The notes under the pieces: generated by a model
The model's input: only the letters and a program-made list of their open reading frames with translations
Told to the model about the DNA's origin: nothing
Databases searched by the model: none
Source: Bacteriovoracaceae bacterium
Lineage (GTDB): Bacteria > Bdellovibrionota > Bacteriovoracia > Bacteriovoracales > Bacteriovoracaceae
DNA length: 64,000 bases
Direction: 5' to 3'
NCBI GenBank assembly: GCA_016786485.1
Contig: JAEUWD010000024.1
Location: 1-64,000 of the forward strand
Made by a program: the position numbers and the translations under genes
In this document: positions 1 to 8,685 of the stretch, in pieces
How the letters are laid out: each line of letters opens with the position of its first letter
How positions within the stretch are numbered: the first letter of the stretch is position 1

Positions 1-759
1 TTCAAAAATGGCTTGAGCTGTGGATATGAAGCGGTTTCAATTCCACTTCGTGTAAGTGACTGTGAGAAGAAATTTGGTCGCTACATCCATATTGACGAAA
101 ATTACAAGGCAGTTATCGGACAAAACTTATTGGTTAAAACCGAAAACAATGAATTCAAATGGGAATTACATCTAGGTTACAAGTCAGACTATCCTGAAGT
201 TTCTCCCGCTGGTTATGCGCTAGACAGCGAAAAGGCCGTTACAAATAGCACGACACAAAACCGCCTAGACTCATTTTATTACACCAACAAAAATGAATGG
301 TTGTATTACGATAAAACTAGCTCTGCTGAATATATTGAAAACGTAAAAACGCGCTCAGTGGAATATGCTGAATATGCCGCAAAAATTCTTCAAAGCACTA
401 AAACACTTGATGCTTTGGTAGTTGATTTCAATAGTCGCGTTGATAGCACTCACAAAGTTTCATTCTTTCATGAAGTCATTAAAAATTTTAATCTGCCTCG
501 ATACAAGAAGTATGAAATCGCTTATGCAGTTAATATTTCACGCCTAATTAAGTTACTGGGCGGCTCAAACTTCAAACTAGCGATGCTTGATCAGTATTAT
601 GCAAAATCATTACTTGTGAATATTTACAGCGAAGAACATGCTCAAGCTTTAAAAGTTATTTTATCGAACGCAAAAGACTTGAGTGCTTATAAATCTGAGA
701 TTCTCAGATTTGGAGTGAACGCAAACTACAAAAACTATTTTACTAATCTTTTGAAATAA
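1..759 (+). CDS. Partial hypothetical protein, 5' end outside window
   Basis: The reading frame is open from the first base, so the true start lies upstream and the TTG at 13 is probably internal. I do not recognise a family. The visible 252 residues are mixed alpha/beta, rich in Tyr, Asn and Lys, with no membrane segment. The next gene starts 10 nt downstream behind a GAGGGG ribosome site, so this is likely part of the same secreted-protein operon that runs to 8055. Function unknown. Confidence 0.7.
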   Translation, partial: FKNGLSCGYEAVSIPLRVSDCEKKFGRYIHIDENYKAVIGQNLLVKTENNEFKWELHLGYKSDYPEVSPAGYALDSEKAVTNSTTQNRLDSFYYTNKNEWLYYDKTSSAEYIENVKTRSVEYAEYAAKILQSTKTLDALVVDFNSRVDSTHKVSFFHEVIKNFNLPRYKKYEIAYAVNISRLIKLLGGSNFKLAMLDQYYAKSLLVNIYSEEHAQALKVILSNAKDLSAYKSEILRFGVNANYKNYFTNLLK

Positions 760-769
760 AGAGGGGACA

Positions 770-1294
770 ATGAAATTACTAATAACATTACTAGCTCTCA
801 CAAATGTTGCTTATGCCGCTAAAGAATGGCGTTGTAGCAGCAATTGCGTTTATCTCGATACAGTTAAAGAAAAGAAACCGTTTGTTATGGGCACTGCTAA
901 AGGTACGAGCGTAGCCGGTGCTGAAGAAGCCTATGATCTTATGATGGATGATTGCCGAACTATTGCGGGAATCAATAACAAAGATATTTCGAATGTTTAC
1001 ATTCTAAATTCATTATCATTTTCTAGAGACGATTCTCAGCATGTTGCGCGCTCGAATTCTCATGAATCATCAACATATCGAAGTGGTGCTGCTTCGTTAA
1101 TACTTCTCTACGGTCGCCGCAGTTCGGGTTACAGCTCAGGCTCAAGCCACTCTTATGAAAAGACAGAGTCTGATACGTTTGCCGCCGACATGGATTTCGC
1201 TTCAGCTTATGATGGGAAAACTTGTCGTGAAGTTGAAGTGAATCCGAAAGCACCGAGAAAAATTTTAAGTAATGGAACAAAGCTACAAGGATAA
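770..1294 (+). CDS. Small secreted Cys-containing protein, unknown function
   Basis: A 174-residue protein with a signal peptide (about residues 1-16, ending in AYA). The mature part begins with a Cys pair (RCSSNCVY), followed by a segment with an AEEAYDLMMDDC motif, giving four cysteines suited to periplasmic disulfides. The region around residues 90-130 is Ser/His/Tyr-rich and low-complexity. A strong GAGGGG site precedes the ATG. Spacing to both neighbours implies co-transcription. Secretion is well supported; function is unknown. Confidence 0.75.
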   Translation: MKLLITLLALTNVAYAAKEWRCSSNCVYLDTVKEKKPFVMGTAKGTSVAGAEEAYDLMMDDCRTIAGINNKDISNVYILNSLSFSRDDSQHVARSNSHESSTYRSGAASLILLYGRRSSGYSSGSSHSYEKTESDTFAADMDFASAYDGKTCREVEVNPKAPRKILSNGTKLQG

Positions 1295-1295
1295 A

Positions 1296-3095
1296 ATGAA
1301 AGTTAGTAAATTAGTTATCACATTCATTCTCTGTTTTAGTTTCAAGCTATTTGGGCATGAATGTGATGTCTACATGTCACCTTATGAAAAGATTCTGACT
1401 TCGCATCAAGAATTTTATAAGACTTCACTTTATAAACCAAAGGCTTGGTTGAATAAATACCTGGAACATATTCAGATACTTAATAAAGAGATCAACAATC
1501 TTCCCATTGGTGATTCTTTTGAAACAAAGAAAATAGCCCAAATGGCGCTAAAATATACTGCTGCGCCATTTGGTCCTACGAAACAAGCATTCTTAGAACT
1601 TACTCGTGAAGACACTTTATACCTTAAGCAATATCCAGCGCTCATGAAAATGTATAAAGCTGCTGTTTTTACAAAAGATCTTTTCAGTCGTTTACCAATG
1701 AATCTTTCAATGGATCTTTTAAAGATTCTTTCTGGACCACGAACCGTGGCACCTTTTACTTATCAACAAAGTGAAAGTCTGGCCTCGCTTCCATCTGAAT
1801 TCACTTATGGCGTTTTAAATACTTTATTGCCGATTCCTTTCAATATCGATTCTAAATTAAACAATATTTTTGTGAAGCAATATTACAATCCGAACTATCG
1901 GCCAAATGAAAGCGAAATCACACTGATTACTAGCAAAAATCTGCAACAAGTTTTTGAAACACGTAAAGAATATTTTAAAAAGCATCCGGTTTGGCATCGA
2001 ATTAAGCAAACCAATAACATCGTTGCAGCTCTTTTAGTTTTAACCTCAACCGGAATGGGCATTACTTATGCCTTAACACTAGATGAAAACCATATTTCCT
2101 ACGAAGAATTTAAAAAAATCGACACACAAGATACGGTCCAGATCATTATTGATGAATCACCATTCCCACATCTCGCACTTAAATTTGATGATGTGGTTTA
2201 CAGTTATGGTGTTTCAGAAATGCACAGTCATACTGTCTATGAATACCTAGGTGTTCGTGAAATTCATGATCTCCTTAAAAAGCGTGGCTATATCAAAGAA
2301 ACGGAGAATAAGAGTACCAAAGTCGCAGAGAAACTAGCGCTCCCACATTCAGCAGTCGTGATCGAACTTAATTTAACAGAAGAAGAAAAAAATCAGCTTC
2401 ATCGCTACATTGAACTACAACGTGGCAAAAACTATAACAACATCACTGGTATCAATGATTGCGCCACAATGATTGCCAAGGCCTTAAGAGAGCACACTTC
2501 TATCCAAATTCCATACTTCCTCGATGAATCTCCTAATTTGATCGGAGTGTATTTAACCGTTCAATATAAGCTAGGAAATAAGGGTGTTAATAAAGTTTAT
2601 CAACTAGCGACTGAAGACGCTGAAAACAAAAACTTTCACACTATCCGTAATACCGTGGTTGCAATGATTGAAGCCAAGTTTATTCTGAGAAATATCACTC
2701 CTATTCTAGGCTATAAAATTTGGGTTGATGAAACGACGCCAAAAGAAGAGATGCAGTGGTGGAGCGAGAGCAAGTTGGCCGAAATTAAAAGTTGGAACAA
2801 ACAAGCGAGAGAAGAACTTTATAATGATCGTTTATATGTAAATGTTCATAAATATTTAGATTCTTTTTTAACTGATACGCCTTTAACAGAAGAAGATAAA
2901 CAAAAGATTCTTAAGTACGAACAAAATCTTTTTAACCGCCTCAATGAAAAGAAAGAACGAATCACTGAATCCCTGGATATTGGTATTAGACAAGACATTG
3001 ATATTTTACTAAGTGCTCAAGAAAAACTCATTGTAATTGAAGAAATGAAACTAAATACAAAAAACAAAATCGATAAGATTATGGAGCGAAAATGA
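1296..3095 (+). CDS. Membrane protein with possible permuted NlpC/P60-like domain
   Basis: I chose the ATG at 1296 over 1272. It follows the upstream stop directly, has AAGG at the right distance, and exposes a signal peptide (MKVSKLVITFILCFSF). The 599-residue product has a long helical N-terminal part, a hydrophobic segment near residues 240-260, then FPHLALKFDDVVYSYG and, about 100 residues later, NDCATMIAKAL. A His in a strand followed later by Cys in an NC/NDC context is the pattern of circularly permuted NlpC/P60 (YiiX/DUF4105-like) thiol enzymes, so a hydrolase or acyltransferase is possible. The C-terminal 150 residues are charged and helical. Its stop overlaps the next start (ATGA). 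Confidence 0.65.
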   Translation: MKVSKLVITFILCFSFKLFGHECDVYMSPYEKILTSHQEFYKTSLYKPKAWLNKYLEHIQILNKEINNLPIGDSFETKKIAQMALKYTAAPFGPTKQAFLELTREDTLYLKQYPALMKMYKAAVFTKDLFSRLPMNLSMDLLKILSGPRTVAPFTYQQSESLASLPSEFTYGVLNTLLPIPFNIDSKLNNIFVKQYYNPNYRPNESEITLITSKNLQQVFETRKEYFKKHPVWHRIKQTNNIVAALLVLTSTGMGITYALTLDENHISYEEFKKIDTQDTVQIIIDESPFPHLALKFDDVVYSYGVSEMHSHTVYEYLGVREIHDLLKKRGYIKETENKSTKVAEKLALPHSAVVIELNLTEEEKNQLHRYIELQRGKNYNNITGINDCATMIAKALREHTSIQIPYFLDESPNLIGVYLTVQYKLGNKGVNKVYQLATEDAENKNFHTIRNTVVAMIEAKFILRNITPILGYKIWVDETTPKEEMQWWSESKLAEIKSWNKQAREELYNDRLYVNVHKYLDSFLTDTPLTEEDKQKILKYEQNLFNRLNEKKERITESLDIGIRQDIDILLSAQEKLIVIEEMKLNTKNKIDKIMERK

Positions 3096-4075
3096 TGAAA
3101 ACTTTTATGACACTCTTCCTGTGCTTCACGCTTTTATGGGATGCAAAGGCACAAATATTTAATGAAGATGAAGTTGCAGCTTACGTCGAGAGTAACTTAC
3201 ATCTTTTAAAAATATTAACTGACATCAAAGAAATTGACGACAACATGCTGCTAAGTTCGACTGAATACAAGAAAAACATTTTGGCCAATTATTGGGCCGG
3301 CAATACCAATAGAATCGAGATTGAAAATACTAAAGATCTTCATAGTATTCATGGTTATTCATTCTACCATGGCGATTCAGCTACCACACTTTTGGTCGAT
3401 TTAGCGGCTATCGGTGTAGGTGTTGCTACATACGTTTATACGTCCAACAAAGCTAATCCAGACAAACTATCTTTTATGGGTTTTTCTGCTGTATTAGCGT
3501 CTATGGGGAGTGGCGCCATAAAGGCATCTTCTCCTTCCTTTAACACTTCTATACAAGATAAAAATGAAAAAGCTATTATTTCTGAAGCGAAACTTGTCAT
3601 CGGCCGTTACTGCCGCGACTATGCAAAAAATGTCGCTATTATTTTTGAGCTTAGTGTCGCTGAAGAAAAAAAACTAGAACTTGCTGCATTTGAAGCAGCA
3701 ATGAGTAACTATTATATTGCGAATCACCACGGCATTAAAGAACCAAAAAAATTCGATGCAATCGTGTACCTAAAAGAAAATAAAATAGCACTAAAAAAAG
3801 TCGAAACTTTTGAGCTCTTTGAAAGAAATTATCAGCAGTATCTAACAAATACGAAGCTAAATGATATTTCTACTGAAAATCAGAGAAAATTAAAAATAAA
3901 TACCCATGATAAATTCACCAATACCATCAACAATATTAATGGCATTCTCGATTCTATTGAAGTCAGAGAAAAATTTATAACAGATCCTATCCTTCTCAAA
4001 AAACTTGATGAGCTACGGCTAAAAACACAAGAGCTTAAAGATAATCATGAATTAACACAAGGGGATCATAAATGA
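3092..4075 (+). CDS. Tandem paralogue family, copy 1: exported membrane/coiled-coil protein
   Basis: First of five adjacent paralogues of an unrecognised family (about 320 residues each). Shared layout: signal peptide; a short helix with a LL.I...I..ID pattern; a loop ending in GDSATTLLVDLA; one or two hydrophobic segments (about residues 105-150); a signature around residues 150-215 (TSI...EK.II.EA, then YAKNVAIIFELS and AAMSNYY); and a charged C-terminal coiled coil with IE.RE...TDP. This copy is the most divergent. ATGA overlaps at both ends indicate translational coupling. An inner-membrane anchored periplasmic rod or scaffold is plausible, but only inferred. Confidence 0.8.
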   Translation: MMKTFMTLFLCFTLLWDAKAQIFNEDEVAAYVESNLHLLKILTDIKEIDDNMLLSSTEYKKNILANYWAGNTNRIEIENTKDLHSIHGYSFYHGDSATTLLVDLAAIGVGVATYVYTSNKANPDKLSFMGFSAVLASMGSGAIKASSPSFNTSIQDKNEKAIISEAKLVIGRYCRDYAKNVAIIFELSVAEEKKLELAAFEAAMSNYYIANHHGIKEPKKFDAIVYLKENKIALKKVETFELFERNYQQYLTNTKLNDISTENQRKLKINTHDKFTNTINNINGILDSIEVREKFITDPILLKKLDELRLKTQELKDNHELTQGDHK

Positions 4076-5049
4076 GATTAAGAATAATTTTCATAACACT
4101 TTTTATCTTTAATCACTTAACGATGAATTCATATTCTCAAACAAACAAATCTGAATACGAAATCGAAACAAATGCAGAAATTATTGCACTCATAACAAAT
4201 ATTCAAGTTCTCGATAACGAGATTTTGAAAACAGCTAAAAATTTTGGGAAGAGAGAGCTAAATAACGAATGGTATAGCTTAAATCACTCCGCAGCTAAAG
4301 ACTCTATCAGCGACCATTGGTATTCAAGTCCTTTTGTTTATTTATCTGCACACCAACAACTCACAACTACCATTACTATTGACCTGGCGATTATAACACT
4401 TGGTTGTTTGGCCCAAAGTTATATAAAACCTGATGCTGATATGTGGATTTCCTTTGGGGTTGGGTTGGCAGGCTGGTCTGCCGTTGGTTCAGCAGCTCAC
4501 TACTCACCATCTTTTCACCTTATGCTAAGTAATAAAACGGAGAAAGAGATCATTAGCAAAGCAGAATCTGAACTGTTAAATGCATCACGTTTATACGCTA
4601 AAAATATGGCCATCATTTTTGAACTTAGTCCTCAAGACGAAAAGCTCGTTGAAAATTGGGCATTTGAATTAGCGATGGATAACTACTACCAGGCCAATCT
4701 CTATGTGAACGAAAGCCGCTATAAAGAATATGATATTTTAAGCTTCTTAAAAGAAAATGGAATCGCTGTTAATCGTGTCGAAATTATACAAGCCTTTGCA
4801 AAAGCTTACCTTGCTTATAATAACGACATGATACGACAAGAAAATAATCTCAAAAAACAAGCTGAAATTAACAAGAAACAAAAAAGTGAATTTGAACAAA
4901 AAATGCATACGCTCGAAGCACTTAAACAATCAATAGAAACAAGGCAAGCCGAGGTTACAGACCCTGCATTTAATAAGCAACTCGATTCACTTGAAAGAAA
5001 ACTGAAAGAGATTAAAGAAAACTATGAAATTACACAAGGAGCTGAATAA
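4072..5049 (+). CDS. Tandem paralogue family, copy 2
   Basis: A 325-residue paralogue with a signal peptide (cleavage after NSYS), the N-terminal helix AEIIALITNIQVLDNEI, the TTITIDLAIITLG hydrophobic segment, and the family signature YAKNMAIIFELS followed by FELAMDNYYQAN. The C-terminal third is a Lys/Glu/Gln coiled coil ending ELKENYE-like (IKENYEITQGAE). It is closest to copy 3, sharing an almost identical N-terminal helix. Start overlaps the preceding stop (ATGA) and its stop overlaps the next start (TAATG). Function unknown. Confidence 0.8.
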   Translation: MRLRIIFITLFIFNHLTMNSYSQTNKSEYEIETNAEIIALITNIQVLDNEILKTAKNFGKRELNNEWYSLNHSAAKDSISDHWYSSPFVYLSAHQQLTTTITIDLAIITLGCLAQSYIKPDADMWISFGVGLAGWSAVGSAAHYSPSFHLMLSNKTEKEIISKAESELLNASRLYAKNMAIIFELSPQDEKLVENWAFELAMDNYYQANLYVNESRYKEYDILSFLKENGIAVNRVEIIQAFAKAYLAYNNDMIRQENNLKKQAEINKKQKSEFEQKMHTLEALKQSIETRQAEVTDPAFNKQLDSLERKLKEIKENYEITQGAE

Positions 5050-6014
5050 TGAAAAAGTTTATATTGTGTACAATCGCATTAATACTGAATTGTAATGTGC
5101 TATATTCCCAAGAATTAAGTTATGACCAAGAGTCTGACGCTGAACTACTCGCACTGATTACCAACATCCAAGTGCTTGACGAAACATTATTTAAAAACAC
5201 CGTCGACTACAATAAAGGTAAGCTCGAGGAGCAATGGTATTTGTCTCATGAATCTTCTGGGGAGAGGCTCAATGGAATACTCTCTGCACCATCTGTTTAT
5301 TTTTCTGCGCATAAACAATCTTCCACCATGCTGACGATTGATGTTGCGATGATTGGCCTAGCACTTATGGCCCAAAATTATTTAATGCCAAACGATGATG
5401 AAATGATTCTCTCAGCAGGTGTAAGCCTTGCTGGTATTTCAGCCGTGGGTTCGATTGCTTATTCGTCACCTGGATTTCATAATTCCATACAAAGCAAAGA
5501 AGAAAAATCGATTATTCATGATACAAAAGTAACCTACTTAAATTATGCTAGGAACTACGCTAGAAATGTAAGTATCATTTTCTCACTAACTCCCATTGAA
5601 GAAAAACTCGTGACAGATTGGGCCTTTGAAATATCAATGCATAATTTCTATCAAACAAATCTCTTTGGACTTAAAAAGAAATATAAAACTTACGATGTCC
5701 TGAGTTTCCTTAAGGAGAAAAAAATCGCTATGGAACGAGTAAATATTATTCAAAAATTTGCAGCAAACTACAAAGCCTTTAGTCAGGAATTAGAAGCAAA
5801 TGCGCAACGGCTTAAACAGCAAAGTGAAATAGAAAAAAAACAAAAAGAAACTTTTGAAAATAAAGTCAAACTTATGGAAGAGCTACAGAATTCTATTGAG
5901 CTTCGTCAGCGAGAGGTCACTGATCCTAAAGCGAAGAGGGAATTGGATGAACTAAGTCGTAAAGCAAAAGAATTGAAAGAAAACTATGAACTCAATATGG
6001 GAGATCTAAAGTGA
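5049..6014 (+). CDS. Tandem paralogue family, copy 3
   Basis: A 321-residue paralogue, nearest to copy 2 (shared LLALITNIQVLDE helix, SAHKQSS/TMLTIDVAM membrane entry). The family core reads YARNVSIIFSLTPIEEK and then FEISMHNFYQTN. The C-terminal coiled coil carries the conserved IELRQREVTDP and ends LKENYELNMGDLK. A signal peptide spans about residues 1-20. Coupled by a one-base TAATG overlap to copy 2 and by a GTG start overlapping its own stop to the 41-codon gene that follows. Confidence 0.8.
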   Translation: MKKFILCTIALILNCNVLYSQELSYDQESDAELLALITNIQVLDETLFKNTVDYNKGKLEEQWYLSHESSGERLNGILSAPSVYFSAHKQSSTMLTIDVAMIGLALMAQNYLMPNDDEMILSAGVSLAGISAVGSIAYSSPGFHNSIQSKEEKSIIHDTKVTYLNYARNYARNVSIIFSLTPIEEKLVTDWAFEISMHNFYQTNLFGLKKKYKTYDVLSFLKEKKIAMERVNIIQKFAANYKAFSQELEANAQRLKQQSEIEKKQKETFENKVKLMEELQNSIELRQREVTDPKAKRELDELSRKAKELKENYELNMGDLK

Positions 6015-6136
6015 AATATCTATTATTAGCATATTTTTTGATTTGCTATCCATTACTTAGCGTCAATGCGCAAGATGAAAACATTCTTGAACAAGAAGCT
6101 GTTGAACTAGACACCGCGGTAAATAAAGGAAAATAA
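6011..6136 (+). CDS. 41-residue secreted peptide or truncated sixth paralogue
   Basis: A GTG start overlaps the preceding TGA (GTGA), and the frame runs 41 codons to a TAA one base before the next ATG. The first 20 residues are a clear signal peptide (YLLLAYFLICYPLLSVNAQ). The mature 21 residues are acidic (DENILEQEAVELDTAVNKGK). The mature part loosely resembles the first helix of the flanking paralogues, so it may be a copy reduced to its N-terminus. Alternatively it is a genuine small exported peptide. The seamless fit between neighbouring genes argues that it is translated. Confidence 0.6.
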   Translation: MKYLLLAYFLICYPLLSVNAQDENILEQEAVELDTAVNKGK

Positions 6137-6137
6137 G

Positions 6138-7085
6138 ATGAGATTGATAATAACATTTTTTTCTTTGCTTTTTATTTTTAACAGCACTGCCGGTTTTGCA
6201 CAAATCAAAAATAATTTTGCAAACGAAACGAATGCAAAAATGCTTAACCTCATGATTGAAATTGCGACTATCGATAAAAGTGTCAAAAGCGCTGCCCGTT
6301 CGCAACATCATAGCTATTATCAATATAATTTTGTTAGACCACCTTGGTCTATTAGTAGTTATGGTGATGTTAGTACGACTATCACTGGTGATCTGGCCGT
6401 TTTGGGTCTTGCCACATTTATTTTTTATCTCATGGAACAAAACTCAGGAAGCAGTAAAGGAGAGCCCGAATTTTCAGTGTGGCCGTCCTTAAGTGTCGTA
6501 TTAGCCTCTGGTGCTGAATCACTACGTAATCAATTCCCATCCATCAACACTTCTATTTTGGATGCCGAAGAAGAGCAAATCATTGAACATGCACGTGCCA
6601 ATTTCAATGAATACGCACGAAACTATGCTCACAATTATACTATTGCTTTTGAATTAACGGCGGTGGAAAAAAATAAAGTCGAAAAAAGACTTTTTAAGTA
6701 TTTCATGGATAACTATTATCAGCTGGCCACAAAGCGCAGCACGAACATCCCCGATTTTAATATTATTAAATACTTAAAATCAGAAGACATCGCAGTCGAT
6801 AGAATTAAAATATATGAAGCGTTCCAGGCGAATCAAAAAGCTTATGAGAACCAAATAAAAAACTCAGCCCGAACTGCGACTCATGATGCTGAAATACTAG
6901 AACAAAAACTAAAGAATTTAAAATCGAAGAAAGAGCAGATTCAGGAATTAGTCGATATTATCGAGACTAGGGAAGCACATAATACTGATCCTCAGCTTGA
7001 TAAAAAACTACAAGAGCTAAAGCGCGAGATCCTTGAGCTACAAGAAAATTATGCACTTGATAGTCTCATGAACGGAGAAAATTAA
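6138..7085 (+). CDS. Tandem paralogue family, copy 4
   Basis: A 315-residue paralogue with a signal peptide (to about GFAQ), the helix AKMLNLMIEIATIDKS, then YGDVSTTITGDLAVLGLATF as first hydrophobic segment. The core signature is YAHNYTIAFELTAVEKNK, followed by MDNYYQLA. A coiled-coil C-terminus carries IETREAHNTDPQLDKKL and LQENYALD. It groups with copy 5 by the YGD.STTIT motif and the REA.NTDP variant. AAGGA ribosome site upstream. Function unknown. Confidence 0.8.
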   Translation: MRLIITFFSLLFIFNSTAGFAQIKNNFANETNAKMLNLMIEIATIDKSVKSAARSQHHSYYQYNFVRPPWSISSYGDVSTTITGDLAVLGLATFIFYLMEQNSGSSKGEPEFSVWPSLSVVLASGAESLRNQFPSINTSILDAEEEQIIEHARANFNEYARNYAHNYTIAFELTAVEKNKVEKRLFKYFMDNYYQLATKRSTNIPDFNIIKYLKSEDIAVDRIKIYEAFQANQKAYENQIKNSARTATHDAEILEQKLKNLKSKKEQIQELVDIIETREAHNTDPQLDKKLQELKREILELQENYALDSLMNGEN

Positions 7086-7086
7086 A

Positions 7087-8055
7087 ATGAAAATATGGCC
7101 CAAACTACTCATTGTACTTTCGTTTCTGCTTTCAACTATGGTCTCTGCACAAGAACAAAATACTATAGAACAAGCTAAATATGATGCCGAGGTTGAGGCC
7201 CAGCTTTTAAATGCGTTAATCAAAATGGCAACGCTTGACGAACACCTACAAGCAGTATCACTTCACGGCGCAGATGAGCTTAATGAGTATCTTTATCATT
7301 TTCACAACGACACCGATGTAACTCCATCTTCATCGCTTCCATTTCTTTCACTTTATGGCGATGGTTCAACCACCATCACTGCTGATTTGGGAATTCTTCT
7401 GATCGGTTTTGTAGCTGAATATATCGTTGTCAATAAATCTAATGTTGATGGCGCTAATATTTCATCACCAGCAGTTATCGTTCTCTCGTCAATTGGTGGC
7501 TTAATTCGTGATTTGTCACCTTCTTCGCATACTTCAATTCTGGGAGAGAGAGAAAAAGCTATTTTTAGCGAAGCCGCTAATAAACGTCATTTGGATGCAC
7601 GGGAATACGCCAAAAATATTGGAATTATTTTTGAATTAACACCGGCAGAGCAAAAAATAATCGAAAAGGATGCCTATCAGTACATGATGGACAACTTCTA
7701 TCGTTACGCACCTCATAGTCCGCGGCACGATGTTGATGCTTTCAATGTCTTTGAAGTTCTAAAATCGCATTCTATTGCTTTGGAAAAAGTCCAGATTATG
7801 GAGGATTTTCTAGCGTATCAAAAAGCTTACGAAATTATGCTCAAAGAAAAAGCTTATGTAGCTGGACAGGACCAAGAGCTACTTAAAAAGCAGTTAAATG
7901 GTCTGAAAACAAAGAAGGATCAAATTTCTGCAACGATCAAGATGATTGAGGCACGTGAGGCTTATAATACCGATCCAGAACTCCAAAAAGAAATTCAGAA
8001 ACTTAAAGAGCAGGTATTAGAATTACAAGCTGCGTATGAGTTAGATACGCTATAG
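7087..8055 (+). CDS. Tandem paralogue family, copy 5 (last)
   Basis: A 322-residue paralogue, closest to copy 4. It has a signal peptide ending SAQ, the helix AQLLNALIKMATLDE, YGDGSTTITADLGILLIG as membrane entry, and the core YAKNIGIIFELTPAEQK with MMDNFYRYA. The C-terminal coiled coil includes IEAREAYNTDPELQKEI and ends LQAAYELDTL. A GGAG site precedes the start. It is the last gene of the run; the next gene, an HNH-type ORF, is convergent, only 22 nt away. Confidence 0.8.
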   Translation: MKIWPKLLIVLSFLLSTMVSAQEQNTIEQAKYDAEVEAQLLNALIKMATLDEHLQAVSLHGADELNEYLYHFHNDTDVTPSSSLPFLSLYGDGSTTITADLGILLIGFVAEYIVVNKSNVDGANISSPAVIVLSSIGGLIRDLSPSSHTSILGEREKAIFSEAANKRHLDAREYAKNIGIIFELTPAEQKIIEKDAYQYMMDNFYRYAPHSPRHDVDAFNVFEVLKSHSIALEKVQIMEDFLAYQKAYEIMLKEKAYVAGQDQELLKKQLNGLKTKKDQISATIKMIEAREAYNTDPELQKEIQKLKEQVLELQAAYELDTL

Positions 8056-8077
8056 AAAAGTAAAAATTAAGGTTTAA

Positions 8078-8545
8078 TTAATTCTTAGTTTCCTTATTGA
8101 TAATCTGAGAAACTCGGGCAAAAGTAAGCTCAAAAGCGTCAGCTATCTGAGCATAGGTATATTTTTTGGCAAGATAAACCATCATTTCAGCACGCAATGA
8201 TTTTTCTTTTTGACCAAATCTCTTCTCTAAAGTCCTAATCACATGATGTGTGTTTTCTTTGTGAGTACACCATTCAAGATTTTTTAAATCATTATTTGAT
8301 TTATTACCATCAATATGGTTCACACATGGTTTATTATCTGGGTTTGGAATAAAAGCCAAGGCCAGTAGGCGATGAATCAGTTGACCTGATCTGCGTCCAT
8401 TGTCACGAATTAAATAAACTCTTAAATAACCGGCATTATCCGGAGCAATCGCTAATTGCTTACCAGTTTGAAGATTTTTAATGATTCCATCAGATGAAAT
8501 GATGTAGCTGGAAAAACCATCGATAGATCTAAATTCAATAGCCAT
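8078..8545 (-). CDS. NUMOD4/HNH homing-endonuclease-like protein
   Basis: A 155-residue protein. The N-terminus matches the NUMOD4 pattern (FRSIDGFSSYIISSDG.I.N). It is followed by an HNH_3-type core (LIHRLLALAFIPNP, then CVNHIDGNKSNN, NLEWCTHKEN), in which the HR, NHIDG and N residues of the beta-beta-alpha metal site are visible. The last 40 residues form a helix-turn-helix (YTYAQIADAFELTFARVSQI) likely used for DNA recognition. It is free-standing, with no intron or intein visible around it, so it is probably a solitary mobile or phage-derived nuclease. Confidence 0.85.
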   Translation of the reverse strand: MAIEFRSIDGFSSYIISSDGIIKNLQTGKQLAIAPDNAGYLRVYLIRDNGRRSGQLIHRLLALAFIPNPDNKPCVNHIDGNKSNNDLKNLEWCTHKENTHHVIRTLEKRFGQKEKSLRAEMMVYLAKKYTYAQIADAFELTFARVSQIINKETKN

Positions 8546-8639
8546 AACACATTATTACACGTTAATACTTTACGTGCAACAGCAAGCGATAATGTTTCTT
8601 ATCGTGCGTTGATATTATATATATGATTTGCTACGACTA

Positions 8640-8655
8640 TGTGCTAACAAGCACA
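8640..8655. promoter_or_regulatory. Small inverted repeat upstream of hydrolase gene
   Basis: Six-base arms TGTGCT and AGCACA separated by AACA, lying 30 nt before the start of the alpha/beta hydrolase gene and just upstream of its AGGAGA site. It could be an operator or a leader hairpin. No regulator can be assigned. Confidence 0.3.
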
Positions 8656-8685
8656 CATTATTGAGCCGCATAGGAGAAAAATCAT

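Noticed and set aside
6063-6440. 125-codon minus-strand frame in the paralogue array
   Set aside because: Runs antisense to paralogue copy 4 and the 41-codon gene, with no family features.
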